A stretch of DNA of 64,000 nucleotides from Dictyostelium firmibasis (Eukaryota; Evosea; Eumycetozoa; Dictyosteliales; Dictyosteliaceae), in contig CM069768.1 of assembly GCA_036169595.1 (NCBI GenBank), positions 1,007,501-1,071,500 on the forward strand, in the 5' to 3' direction. Shown here piece by piece: positions 35,216-50,384 of this stretch (within the stretch, counting starts at the first letter, position 1; each line of letters begins with the position of its first letter). The position numbers were made by a program, and so were the translations under genes. A model generated the notes under the pieces. That model saw nothing but the letters and a program-made list of their open reading frames with translations. It had not been told where the DNA came from and searched no databases.

Positions 35216-35769
35216 CATTTCATTGGGGGTATTTTCATACATCATTATAATAATTTGGATATCTTTTGTTTTTTTTATTTTTTTTAAAAAAGCACACTGT
35301 GTGTTAGTGGTTATATACATAATAAACCTAGAATTTAAAATTTTTAAATTATTAACCCCAATTATAACTAAAATCATACTAATGGTAAATGGAGATTATA
35401 TACTTTTTTTTTTATTTCTTAATTCTGACCATGAAAGATATCGAAAATATTTATAACTTTAATAAAAATTTTAAATATAGATATTAAAAATAAGAAAAAT
35501 TTGTATTAATCTTCTTAAATTTAATATGAATATAAAATTTAAATATAAACCTATAGATTTTTTAAATGTTTCAAGATTACTTTATTTTTTTTTAAATTTT
35601 TTTTTTATAAATAAAATTTTTAAGTTTTTAAAAAAATATATTTTATAAATAAATAAACTTTTAAATTTAGTTTTGTTATAACTTTTTTTAATTTTATTAA
35701 TTTATTTTATTTAAAAATTAAAGTAAAATATTAATTGAATGATATGTTTTTTTTTTTTTTGTTTTTTTT
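34583..35769. other. Intergenic region upstream of secreted protein A
   Basis: AT-rich, with T-runs at 35191-35212 and 35747-35772. A short mixed stretch at 34960-35020 (GGGGTGTGCTCATATG) contains a G-rich GGGGTGTG motif that resembles dictyostelid developmental G-boxes. No gene seen. Confidence 0.45.
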
Positions 35770-36506
35770 TTAACCAAGGATTGGATCCATGATGACAATT
35801 GAAAAGCATTTTCCTAATTGTTCACTTTGTAATTCTCTAGAATAGGTGAGTGAGAATACCTTTTTGTAACAATCAACGAGGTTTGCTGATTGATTCTTAA
35901 AAGCTTCAATTTGTCTATGAATAAAAGCTTCTGGTCTATAAAAGTAAAATAAATCAAATTTTAATTAATAGAAATTAAAATGTATTAAAAAATTAAAAAT
36001 TATACATACCCATTTAAAATTACAAAATTAATATCATTAGCGAATTTAAGAAGAAGTTTTTCAAATCCACATTTATGAGTAATTTGAGAGACAACATTGA
36101 ATGCAGTACCGAAATTTCCTGCATCACCTGGTTTTAATGATACCAAGGTTTGAGTTCCAGAAACAATAGTTTTAATACATTCAGTACCATTACCTGGGTT
36201 AATTTCATTCTAAAATCATTTTATAAAAAAATTTATTAACATTTTTTTTTTTTATTTAAAAAACAGATTTTAAAAAAAAAAAAAATAAAAACTTACTTCA
36301 ACACTTAATAAAACTTCTTCTAAAAATTTATTAAAATCTTGTGGACTATGTTGTTTATAAAACCATGGAGATTTTGATTCAGGTTTTACATCATCATGTT
36401 GTACCTTATTAATACTATTATTAATTTGGTTTTGATTTTTAATTTGTTCTGCATAGCTAACTGCAAATAAACAGAATACTAATAATAAAGCAAAAAGTAA
36501 TTTCAT
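35770..36506 (-). CDS. Small secreted protein B, paralogue of A
   Basis: Three exons on the minus strand: 36506-36297, 36209-36010 and 35935-35770; 191 aa. The signal peptide is MKLLFALLLVFCLFAVSYA. The mature protein has the PQDFNKFL...NEINPGNGTEC joint shared with gene A, then a helical region with four Cys (TECIK, HKCGF, DCYKK, GKCFS). It ends SIVIMDPILG. The last intron, absent from A, was found from the GTATGT donor and TTATAG acceptor that keep phase. Secreted, soluble, function unknown. The two copies differ greatly, so the duplication is old. Confidence 0.82.
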
Positions 36507-36617
36507 TCTTTTTTAAACTATGTAATTTTACTAATTTTTTTTTTTTTGACTTATATTTATTGTTTTTGTTTTTAATGGAATACAATAAGAATAATTAATT
36601 CTTTAAATAGTAAAAAA

Positions 36618-36676
<59 letters not shown>

Positions 36677-37324
36677 AAGTATGAAAATCATAAATAATTA
36701 TTTCAATTATACCCCCATAAACAAAAAATTATTATGGAAAAAAAAAAGTAAAATTTTAAATGTGTGTGAGTGTGTGTATATAGGGTGGTTAGTATCTGAA
36801 AAAATTTGAAAATAAGAAATGAAAATAAATATATATATATAATTTAATATAATACTATCTAATATCACCACAATATCGTACAATGACACCATTTTTTATT
36901 TTTGGTGATTTATTACAATATAAAATTCTAGTTAATATTTCAAAATTACTCTGAATATAAAAATTTAACACCAAAAAAAACATAAAGAAATTCTCAGAAA
37001 GGTAAAAATAAATTGAAAATTACCATTTTTAAATAAAAAATTATTATTTTTTTTAAAAAATATCACTATATTTAAAATTAAATTATTAAATTCCACTGAA
37101 ATTATATAAATATTGGATAAAAAATTCTTAAATTGGCTATTTTTTAAAAAAAATATTAAAATTTCATTCTTTATTATAAAATTGTTTTTTGTATTACTAT
37201 TTATAGTATTATTTTAATATTTTATTATTAATTTGATTGTTTATATATAAAAAAAAATATTATATATAAAATTTCATTCTTTATTAGTATAATTGTTTTT
37301 AATTGTATTTTTTTTTTAAACATA
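36507..37324. other. Intergenic, AT-rich
   Basis: Contains an A-run of about 46 bp (36627-36673) and a GTGTGTGAGTGTGTG stretch at about 36761-36777. No coding frame is supported. Confidence 0.5.
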
Positions 37325-38023
37325 TTACAAAATAATTAAAAATAAAAATAAAGATATTAAAATAAATAATTGAAAATTGAAACTAATAGTTAAAATATTT
37401 GTTGAAGAGGATTTTTCAGGGTCAGCAGTTTCCCTTTCGAATCTCTTACAAATTACATCGATTGCACCAAGATCATGATGTTTTCCAAAAGATTGACAAT
37501 TGAAATCAGTGACCAAAACTGGAATATTATCACAATTGATAGTATCTCTATAATAATTTAAAACGAATCTACATGAACTATTGAATGGTTGACTTCCTGG
37601 GCAATCTGTTATATTTAATGATACAATCTCTTCACAAGGAGTTTTAAAAGCATGACAATTATGTCTTGGATTTAAAATTGAGGCAATGTCATAATAACCC
37701 ATATCATTTATGAAAATATCTTGAGTGTTACACTTCCAATCAATATTGAAATAAATATCCTCGGTTTTTAAATCAACTAATGACGGTGAGATCGTCTCTT
37801 CAACATTTGTCTCCTTCTCATCAAGATTTAAAATACTCTCTAAAATATTACTTTCACTATCAATGGGTTTATTTGGTGAAGGAGTTGGATCAGGTTTTAA
37901 TATTGGTGCTTGTAAAGGTTGTTCTTCTGACCCTTTTAATGGTAATGATAAAACATATGCAACATTATAATTTATAATAATTATTATGGAAAAAATAAAA
38001 ATTAACAAATTTATTTTTTTCAT
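37325..38023 (-). CDS. Cys-rich secreted protein with C-terminal anchor signal
   Basis: Single exon on the minus strand, 232 aa. A hydrophobic signal peptide (MKKINLLIFIFSIIIIINY) is followed by a Pro-rich and Glu-rich linker of about 70 residues. A compact domain with eight Cys follows (WKCN, HNCHAF, TPCEE, TDCPG, SSCRF, INCDN, FNCQS, VICKR), enough for four disulfides. The protein ends in Ser-Ser-Ser-Thr-Asn and a hydrophobic stretch with no basic tail, typical of a GPI signal. I do not recognise the domain. It is the third signal-peptide gene in a row on this strand but shows no clear kinship to A and B. Confidence 0.8.
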   Translation of the reverse strand: MKKINLLIFIFSIIIIINYNVAYVLSLPLKGSEEQPLQAPILKPDPTPSPNKPIDSESNILESILNLDEKETNVEETISPSLVDLKTEDIYFNIDWKCNTQDIFINDMGYYDIASILNPRHNCHAFKTPCEEIVSLNITDCPGSQPFNSSCRFVLNYYRDTINCDNIPVLVTDFNCQSFGKHHDLGAIDVICKRFERETADPEKSSSTNILTISFNFQLFILISLFLFLIIL

Positions 38024-38973
38024 TTTTTTTATTTTTGTTATTTTTTTTTTTTTAGATTTACTTTTATTTAATATATATATATATGTATAAAATATTTAAT
38101 TTTTAAAATTATTTACAGTTTAATAATAATATTAATAATAATAAAATTATTGTTAGTATTTTTTTTCAAAAAAAAAAAAAAATAAATTAAAAAAATTAAA
38201 AAATTATTGGATTTAAATAAATTATAAATAACAACCCAAAACAGCAATAATTTTTAAAAATAATATATTCACAAAAATATAATTTAATTACATAAAGGGG
38301 TTTTTTTATTATTTTTATATTATTTTTATTATTTTTTTTTTCCTAATCATTAAATTATTATTTATTTTCTATTATTTTTTTAATTTTTATTATTATTATT
38401 ATTTTTTTTTACACTATCCTTTATATTGTTAAAATAAAAAAAAGTAAACTCTATGAGTGTTTTTATTTGATTTGCTTTTTTAGAGGAAAGGTAAAAAATT
38501 TTAATTTATATTAGGGTGTACAACTATTTAGTGTGTTGTAAAAAAAAAAAAGACAAAATAAAAGAAAATAAAACCACACCCCAAGCATTTTTTTTTATCT
38601 TTTATCTTTATCACCACTGGTATTTGTTGTTTAAATTTTTTTTTTTTTTTTATTGTTTTTTTTTTTTTTTTAATAAAAATAATAATTGATTTTATTTACA
38701 ATAAATACATGTATACATTTGACAGATTAGATAATTGATGATACACAGGCACTCCTTAAATATATATTAATTCGAAAAAATAATTTTTATAAAATTGATT
38801 TTTTTTTTTTTTTTTTTTATTTATTTATTTTATCATAACAGTTTGTTTTATATTCATTCTTTTAATTATTAAATTGTTTTTTGATCAAGTATTTATTTCT
38901 TTATTTTTTTTTTCTTTATTTTTTTTTTTTTTTACCCAAAAATATTTTTAAGTAATTATTTTTATTTTTTTGG

Positions 38974-39013
<40 letters not shown>

Positions 39014-39494
39014 TATATATATGGGAATAAGATAATCTATAAGAAAATAGAATTCTCTTTTTGAATATTAAGGTATTTATGATCTTTTAAGGAAAGGTGG
39101 GGGAACTAATTACTTGTTACAACCACATAACAGAATACCAAATACTATTAGTTTATTAAACTTAATACTAAAGTTAACAAAAAAAAAAAAAAAAAACTTA
39201 TTTTTATAATACTATAAAATAAATATCATTTCCAATTCAATCATTGCAACCCTAAACCAGAATTTTCAAATAATAAATTTTTTTTTTTTTTTTCGAAGCA
39301 TCCGATTTTTTTATGAAATCAAAAGAAAAAAAAATGTAAAATTTTTTTTTTGGTGCAAAGCAATAAAAAAATCTTTTTTTTGAAACGATGATTTGACATG
39401 CACAAAAATAAAAAAAAAATACAACAATTTTTTTTTATGAATTTTGTGGATTTTGCGGTTCTTTATTGATGTTTTTTTTGTTTTATATTAATTA
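38024..39494. other. Intergenic, divergent promoter region
   Basis: Homopolymer-rich spacer between the Cys-rich secreted gene and the sulfotransferase. A less AT-rich part at 39040-39180 contains AAGGTGGGGGAACTAATTAC and has no frame. Nothing else seen. Confidence 0.45.
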
Positions 39495-39635
39495 ATGAGG
39501 CTAATAAATAAATTATATGTGTGTTTAATAATTGCATTAATTATACTTTTTTTTCAATATACAATAGAAAATAAAAGTAATAAAAAAATTAATAAAATTG
39601 AAAATGTAAAATTTAATCAATCTATAATTATTAAA

Positions 39636-39670
<35 letters not shown>

Positions 39671-40326
39671 TTTTGATAACAATGATCAATCTGTAAATAA
39701 ATTTGTAGTAAAAGATATAGAAAAAAGTAATATACCAAAAACAAATGGAAGGATTAATAATAATAATTATAATAAAAATCGATCCTATAAAAGAAAAGAT
39801 ATGTATGGAAGTGAAGATGATTATGAATCATGGATCAAAAAAAAAGATAATACTAAAAAAAAAGATAATATTAGCGATAATGTTCTTTATGAAATAATAT
39901 ACAGAGAATATTTAATTGAAAAAGAATCAATTGAAAGGACCAATAAAACCACTAATGTTTATAATAGTGATAGCGGTAGCGGTAAAATAATAGAATTTGC
40001 ATCATCACCTTCAAGTCAAAAAATTAGAAATTCTCAAGTTTTTAAAAAAATTTTAAACAATGAAATCGATTGGAAAAAAAATAAAACCTTAAATCCATTA
40101 TTATTATCAAAACCCTATATTTTCATTCATATACCAAAAACTGGAGGTACATCGCTTGAAAGTACCTTTGAAATTAATTTACCAAAAAAACATCAACTAT
40201 TTAAAAAACATGCATCACCAACAGTTGAAGAAGCAGAAAATTGTGCATTAAATGCTGTTGATGCAATGTTTGGTCATTTTGTATTTGGTTTACATTATTA
40301 TTATGAAAAGTTTAAAAATAATAATA

Positions 40327-40357
<31 letters not shown>

Positions 40358-40955
40358 AAATATTATAAATAAATTAAATTATGATATTAATTCAAACTAT
40401 AATCAAAATGCTTATAGTTATATGACAATGATGAGAAATCCAATTGATAGAGTTGTTTCTCATTATTTTTTCCTAAAAAATAGTCCAGATCACCCATTGC
40501 ATGGTGAAGTTCAAAGTATTTCATTAGTTGATTGGGTTGATTTTTCAAAGCTAGCTAGAAATGAACAATGTAGAAGAATTGTTGGAATTTCAAGATCAAC
40601 CAAAATATTACCAATTGATTTTAGGGAACAATGTATTTTTAGATTAAAATATAGTTTTAAATATATTGGTATTACAGAAAGATTCGATGAATCATTACTC
40701 ATTTTATCATATAAAACTGGTTTTGATAAATTAAGTTTTATCTCCAAAAACGTTGGTAAAAATAAAAGTTCAAATATTGTTGGATCTCATTATAACATTG
40801 AAAATTCATTAATTGAAAAAATTAAATCTTTAAATTTAATTGATTTAGAAGTATATAATATTGCAATTAAATTATTTGAAAAACAAATAGATTTAATTGG
40901 TAAAGAAAATTTTTATAATGAATTAAATTATTTAACTAAAAATAAAAGTAAATAA
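39495..40955 (+). CDS. Golgi-type carbohydrate sulfotransferase
   Basis: Single exon, 486 aa. A type II membrane signal anchor lies at residues 7-24 (LYVCLIIALIILFFQY), then a Lys/Asn-rich stem of about 180 residues. The catalytic domain opens with IFIHIPKTGGTSLE near residue 212, the 5'-phosphosulfate loop that binds PAPS. MMRNPIDRVVSHYFF near 312 is the 3'-phosphate site. This pairing is typical of the Sulfotransfer_2 family (heparan/uronyl 2-O and 6-O and related enzymes), which move sulfate from PAPS to glycans in the Golgi lumen. An Asn run interrupts the domain between the two motifs. The acceptor glycan cannot be deduced. It converges with SNAPC3, only 83 bp away. Confidence 0.85.
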
Positions 40956-41038
40956 AAATAAACCATGTTTTGTTGTTTTTTTTTTTTTCCATAATTTCTT
41001 TGAATATATTTTTTTATTTATATATAGTCAACAAAAAA

Positions 41039-44449
<3,411 letters not shown>

Positions 44450-44730
44450 TATTTATCAGTTGTATTTATCCATATATATATATATATAATATGTATATGT
44501 ATTAATTTTATAGATAAATTGTTTAATTATTAAATAAATCCTTTCAGAAAATGAATTTATACTATATGAAAAAAAAGATAGATATGGGATTTCAATTTTT
44601 AAAAAAATTTGAATGAAAAATTAATTTCATTTGAAAAAAAAAATTAAAAAAAAAAAACAAAAAAAAAAAATTTTGTTCGGTTTTCATTTAAAAAAAAAAA
44701 AATATTTTAGTAATAATAATTCAATAAAAT
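44450..44730. promoter_or_regulatory. Short divergent promoter between SNAPC3 and methyltransferase genes
   Basis: Only 281 bp separate the two starts. The interval has a (TA)n stretch at 44474-44488, the likely TATA region for SNAPC3, and A-runs just before the methyltransferase ATG. No specific factor site is recognised. Confidence 0.45.
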
Positions 44731-45822
44731 ATGTCAGAAAAAAGAAAATTTTATTTCAAAAAAAATAAAGAAGGTGGGGGATTTAATACAAAAAAAAAGA
44801 ATAAAACTACAAATGTTGATGATTTAAATTTAGAAATGGTTCCATGTCCATTATGTGAAAACAATTTTTATGATAAAACTGATATTAATAAAGAAGAAAT
44901 CAATGAAGACATTAATACCACCACAACCACTACTATTACCACTACTACCACTACTACTACTACTAATACTATCAATAATAATAATAATATCAATACAACT
45001 CCTACTAATAGTATAAGTTCAAATGATGAAAATATAAAAGATAATAAAAAAATTAAAATATTTTCAAAGAGATTAAATAAATTATATTATGGGTGTGGTG
45101 AATGTGGATTAGTTTATATGCATCCACATTTTCATGTTGAAAATAGTAAAGAAAAAGATCGTTATGAACTACATAAAAATTCACCAACTGATGAAAAATA
45201 TAAATCATTTTTATTACCATGTGTTGAGAAATTAAAAGATTTATTAGAAAAAGAATTGAAAGAATTTGATGATGACAATGATAAAAAAGAAGAGAAAAAA
45301 AATCAATTCATTGGATTAGATTATGGTTGTGGACCAGGTCCAACTCTATCATTAATGTTTAAAGAAATTACAAATTTTAATGTTGAAAATTATGATCCAT
45401 ATTTTATGAAACATGAAATGGTTGAAAAAGTTGAAAAAAATTTAAAAATTAAAGAAAAAGATGAAAAAGATGAAAAAAACAAAGAAAATGAAGAAAACAA
45501 AGAAAAAGAACAAATTGAAGAAATTAAACCATTTAAATTTATAACTTGCACAGAAGCAATTGAACATTTCAAATATCCAATTAAAGATTTAAAAAAAATT
45601 ATTGATGGTAATTTAATTTCAAAAGATGGTGGATATTTATTAATTATGACTCAATTGTTATTAAATGATGAAATGTTTGAAAATTGGCATTATCCAAGAG
45701 ATTTCACCCACATTTGCTTTTTTAGACCAAAAACTTTTAATTGGATAGCTGAAAAATTTAATGCAAAATTATTAGAACTTGATCAATCAAAAGGAATCTC
45801 AATTTTATTTTTTGACCAATAA
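44731..45822 (+). CDS. Class I SAM methyltransferase with zinc ribbon, bacterial-type family
   Basis: Single exon, 363 aa. An N-terminal CPLC (Cys39, Cys42) and GCGECG (Cys122, Cys125) form a probable zinc ribbon, split here by a Thr/Asn-rich insert. YELHKNSPTDEKY and FLLPC follow, then SAM motif I GLDYGCGPGPTLS near residue 196, TCTEAIEHF near 275, and ENWHYPRDFTHICFF and TFNWIA near the end. In my memory this order (ribbon, Y..H.NS..D..Y..FL, GCGPGP, T.E..EH, F..W.Y..D.TH..F) belongs to a family common in proteobacteria. The gene may have been gained from bacteria, though it now has Dictyostelium-like low-complexity inserts. The substrate is unknown. Confidence 0.82.
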   Translation: MSEKRKFYFKKNKEGGGFNTKKKNKTTNVDDLNLEMVPCPLCENNFYDKTDINKEEINEDINTTTTTTITTTTTTTTTNTINNNNNINTTPTNSISSNDENIKDNKKIKIFSKRLNKLYYGCGECGLVYMHPHFHVENSKEKDRYELHKNSPTDEKYKSFLLPCVEKLKDLLEKELKEFDDDNDKKEEKKNQFIGLDYGCGPGPTLSLMFKEITNFNVENYDPYFMKHEMVEKVEKNLKIKEKDEKDEKNKENEENKEKEQIEEIKPFKFITCTEAIEHFKYPIKDLKKIIDGNLISKDGGYLLIMTQLLLNDEMFENWHYPRDFTHICFFRPKTFNWIAEKFNAKLLELDQSKGISILFFDQ

Positions 45823-46152
45823 AAAAAAAGTTGAAAAAAAAAAAAAACAAAATAAATAAATATTCAATGGACTAAAATAAATAATTTGATTTTCCATTAA
45901 GATGTCCCCTCCCCACATTTGCATTTTTTTTATTATCAAATTTTTTTTTTTTTTTTTATTTTTATTTTTTTTTTCCACACAAAAAATTTCAATTAATCCA
46001 AAAATCTAATTTATTATAATTTGATAATAAAAATAATTGAGAAAATAAATCTGAAGATTTTTATAAAAAAAAAAAATAAATAAAATAAAAGAATGAAAAA
46101 AAAAGAAAAATTATTAGAAATATCGAAAAAAAAGTTTATCGAAAATCTGGCA

Positions 46153-46190
<38 letters not shown>

Positions 46191-46403
46191 CACAATTATT
46201 TTCACTTAAATTTTTGATTGTGACATCATTTGATCAATTTTATTTTATTTTAATAATGGAGAAAAAAAAAAAAAAAAAGATCTTTTTTTTTTTTATTTAT
46301 TTGTTTGTTTTTTTTTTATTTTTTTTATATATTTGTTTTTTTTTTATTTTTATTTTATTTTATCTTTTATTTTTATTTAAAAAGTTTTATTGTAATTTAT
46401 AAA

Positions 46404-46670
46404 AATTCCCACCTTCTATTTAAAATTATTTTTGTTTATTTTTTTTTTTATTTTTATAAAATTTTATTTTAATTTATATGGAGGTGGGAATTTTTTTAAA
46501 AAAAACTATCTGTATGTTTCCCAGCTGTTTTTGACTTTTCACTTATGTGTGCGCAATAAAAAAAAAAAAAACGGTTTTAAAAATAAAGTGGAATTATTGA
46601 GGCGACACTAAAGAATATCCTTTGCAGTCGAATTATTTATTGTTACGTCAGAGCACCAGTTCCCACCTTC
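46404..46670. promoter_or_regulatory. Cluster of TTCCCACCT motifs and a CRE-like site
   Basis: TTCCCACCT occurs at 46406 and at 46660 on the plus strand and, inverted, at 46492-46500. TTACGTCA (bZIP/CRE-like) lies at 46643-46650, only 10 bp from the third copy. The first two form an inverted pair of about 11 bp. A regulatory role is inferred from clustering and composition only. Confidence 0.35.
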
Positions 46671-49600
46671 AATGCTTAAAAGAATTTTTTTAAAATTTTT
46701 TATTATTTTTACGAGCAATTGATCAAAAAAAAAAAAAAAAAATTTTAATTTTATTTTTTTTTTTTTTTTATTTTTTTTTTTTAATTTTATTTTATTTTTA
46801 AAAAAAAAATTTTATAAAAAAAAAATCAATAGGAATAAAAAATTTATCATAATCAAAAAAAAACAACAACAACAACAATAACTGCAATAAAAATAAATAA
46901 GTAGATCTATACTTTTATTTTAAAAAAATATCTTAAAAACTTTATCACATATATGTAAGTAATTTTATTATAATATAAAAAATTATAAATCCATATTTTT
47001 ATTTTTTATTTTTTTTTATTTTTTTTTTTTTTTTTTGTTTCTTCTTTTTTATTTTTTTTTATTTTTTTCTTTGTTGTTTTTTGTGTTCAACAATTTCGGT
47101 TTTTTTTTTTATAATAAAAATAGATTTTTTTTTTTTTTTTGTTTTATTTATTTATTATTATTTATTTATTATTTATTTATTTATTATTTACTTAATTTAA
47201 TCTCAACTTTTTTTTTTTTTTTTATTTTTTTTATTTCATTTTTTCCTTATTCTCTTTTTGTTAATTAATTGAAAAATTGGGATAAATAAAAAAAAATAAA
47301 AAATTAAAAAAAAAAAAATTAAAAACCAATGATATTTTTGTGATAAAAATGAAAACTCTAATGTGGGTGTGTTATTTTTTTTTTCATTTTTTTTATTTTT
47401 TTTTACTTGTATAAAATTTTTTTTTTTTTTTTTACAAATTTAGAAATCAAAAAAAAAACTCAAGGTATCCAATCAGAAACACCACACATTCTGAGTATAA
47501 TTTTTATTTATTGAAAAAAAAAAAAAAAAAAAAATATATGAAATGTATTTAATAAAAGATCTATGTGTTCACCCACACTTTTTTCACAACAATAACTACT
47601 CACAAAATCTCACATTATCACATAAATTTTAATAATAAATTGAATAAATAAAACTCAAAATTAAAATTTTTTTATAAAAAGGAAATTGATTGGTTGCTTT
47701 CAATTTTTCTAAAGATAGAAAAAAATATGTTTTTTTCATATTTTTCTTTCTTTCTCTCTCTTTTTTTTTTTTTTTTTTTTCAACCATCAGGATTGGGAAA
47801 AAAAAAAAAGGTAGTGTGTGTTCCTATTTTTGAAAAAAAAAAAAAAAAAAAAAAAATATTAAAAATAATAATGATGATAAAATGATAATAAAATTAAAAA
47901 AAAATAAATAAAAAAAATATATATTGTGATATTAGTTTTAATATCAATAATATTAAAATCATTCATATGTATGTGGGTTAAGTGTTGGTTAAATTGTGTT
48001 TATCAATATTTTTTTTTTTTTCTTTTTTTCTTTTTGGTGTGTATGGAATAAATAAAATTCATTTAATTTGTTTACATATTTATCAAAAAAAAAAAAATAA
48101 AAAATAAAAAAAAATAAAAAAAATAAAATTTATTTTTAAAAAAAAACAAAGTTGATATATTCTTTTTTTTTTTTTTTTTTGTGTTTTTTTTTTTTCCAAC
48201 ATTTTTTATCTTTTTTTTTTTTTATTTTTAAATTTTATTTTTTTAAAAAAAAAAATTAAAAAAAATAAAAAAAAAGATATTGTCTTCTTTTTTTTTTATT
48301 TTATTATTTTTTTAATTTTTAATTAAACTTGTTTTTTTAAAATTTTTATGTTTTAAATTTTTAACTTTAAAATTCAAAAAAAAAAAGAAAAAAGAATAAA
48401 AAAAAAAAAGATAGATTGTTCCAGAAAAAAAAAATAAAAAAAAAAAAGGTGTATGTAATATTTAATTATAGCCTTAACCCTACAAAATTTAAAAAATTTC
48501 ATAGAATCAAAAATATCTTTGTGACATAGTACTACTTGTTTTTTTTTTTTTTTTTTTTTTTTTTTTTGTGTCCTTTCTTATTTTATTTTTTTTTATTTAT
48601 CCATTTTATTTTTTTTATTATAAAATATTTTATTTTTTATTTTATTATTTTTTTTTTTTTTATATACAACGGTTGGTTGTTTATTCAAATTATAGTAAAT
48701 AAATTCGATTCAACTCCATTTTCCATTTATAATAAAATAAAATAAATAAAAATTTTATTTCAAATTAATCAAGATATATTATATATATTTGGGGTTTTTA
48801 AATTTTTAAAATTTTTTTTTTTTTTTTTTTTCAAACCCACACCTATTTTTGTCCACAGGAAATTTCTTTCGTTATCAATCTATTGTTTACTCAAGTTTAT
48901 ATGTCTCGCAATCTTATCTTCATTTTAATTTTTTTTTTTTTTTTTAATTCAATTTCTTTTTTTTTTTTTTTTTTATATTCATTCTATCCACACACACATA
49001 CATTAAAACATCCCCTAATTTTTTGTTGTCAGTTTTTTCCAAATTTAGCCACATTTGAAAACCGTTTTTATAAAATTAAAAAAAATAAATAAAAAAATAA
49101 AAAAATAAAAATAAATATCAAAAAAAAAAAAAAAAAAAACAATAAAATAAAAAAATAATTTCTTATTTCCTGAATTACTAAAGGACACAACACAACGGTT
49201 TTACTATTCAATCAAAAATATTAAAAAATTTTAAAATGACCCCATCTCATAGTGCTTGAGTCTTGTTTTTTTTTTGTTTTTTAGTTTTATAACTTTCAGA
49301 GCCCACATAAAAATAATCATATCTCACTCGCAAAAAAAAACCTTTTCTTTTAAAATTTATTTAATTTTATTTTTTTTTTTAAATTTTTTTTTTTTTTATA
49401 GTTTTTTTTGATTTTTTTTTTAAAAGAAATTTTTTTTTATTTTTCCACCTTCTTATTCCTTCTAAAATTAAAAAAAATAAAAAAATAAAAACAATAAATT
49501 TTATATCCATTTAATGAAATCATTTTGTAAATAATTTTATTATCATTGTAATATTATACAAATTTATATTTTCTTTTTTTTTTTTTTTTATATTTTTTTT

Positions 49601-49803
49601 TATTTTTCTATTAATATCAGTTATTAAAAAAAAAAATAAAATAAAAAAAAAAAAATAATATAAAATACTGGTACAAAAAAAAAAAAAAAAAAAAAAAAAA
49701 GTAATAATATATTTTTTCTCTTTACCATAATTGGAATTTTCCAATTTTATTTTTTTTTTAACATCAATTGTTTAAAAATATAAAATTATAAATTTTATAA
49801 ATT

Positions 49804-49838
<35 letters not shown>

Positions 49839-50152
49839 AAATAACGAATATCATGTGGTGCTCAAAAGAAAAAAAAGAGAATTTAAAAATTTGTAGAGAG
49901 AGATGGAGAAAAAAAAAAAAAAAAGAGAATTTAAAAATTTGAACACTTAATTTTATTTTATCATAGTTTGTTTTGTTTTATGTTTTATTTAATAAAATTA
50001 TGTGTATATAAATATTTATTTTATATTCTTTTTTTTTTTTTATTTTATTTTATTTTTTTTTTCTTCTCTCTTCTTTCTTCCTATTTTTTTAAATACTTAA
50101 ATTCATAATACTTATTCCTTTTCTTTTATTATTATTATTATTAGACGAATTA

Positions 50153-50251
50153 ATGGGAAAGGTCTTTTTTGAAGAAAATAATCATAAAATTTTAAAATAT
50201 CTTCCAGTTAACCAAAGCGATCACCACCACCTTATTAGAATAATATATTAA
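50153..50251 (+). other. Possible uORF or gene fragment, 32 codons
   Basis: ATG to TAA encodes MGKVFFEENNHKILKYLPVN and 12 more residues, with coding-like composition in an otherwise poor region. It ends 133 bp before the zinc-finger start. It follows (TTA)n and TTAG, so it could also be an exon or a relic. I have no family for it. Confidence 0.3.
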
Positions 50252-50324
50252 ATAATACCTTTACACACACCCTGTCAATAGTAATAATAATTAATAATAA
50301 AATTTTTTTTTATCTATAAAAAAA

Positions 50325-50355
<31 letters not shown>

Positions 50356-50384
50356 AAAAAAACAAAAAAAAAAAAAAAATCAAT

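Larger units (their letters stand above)
45823..50384. other. 4.5-kb gene-poor region upstream of the zinc-finger gene
   Basis: The longest gap in the window, made mostly of T and A runs. One patch at 46480-46680 is clearly less AT-rich. Short frames in the T-runs are Phe/Lys-rich and not credible. G-box-like CA-rich motifs occur at 47572-47580 (CACCCACAC), 48835-48843 (CCCACACCT) and 50269-50275 (ACACACCC). Long upstream regions with such motifs are typical of developmentally regulated dictyostelid genes, so this may be regulatory DNA of the 50385 gene. Confidence 0.5.

Noticed and set aside
45823-50152. Several 60-75-codon Phe/Lys-rich frames in the large gap
   Set aside because: All are made of T- or A-runs; no signal of coding composition.
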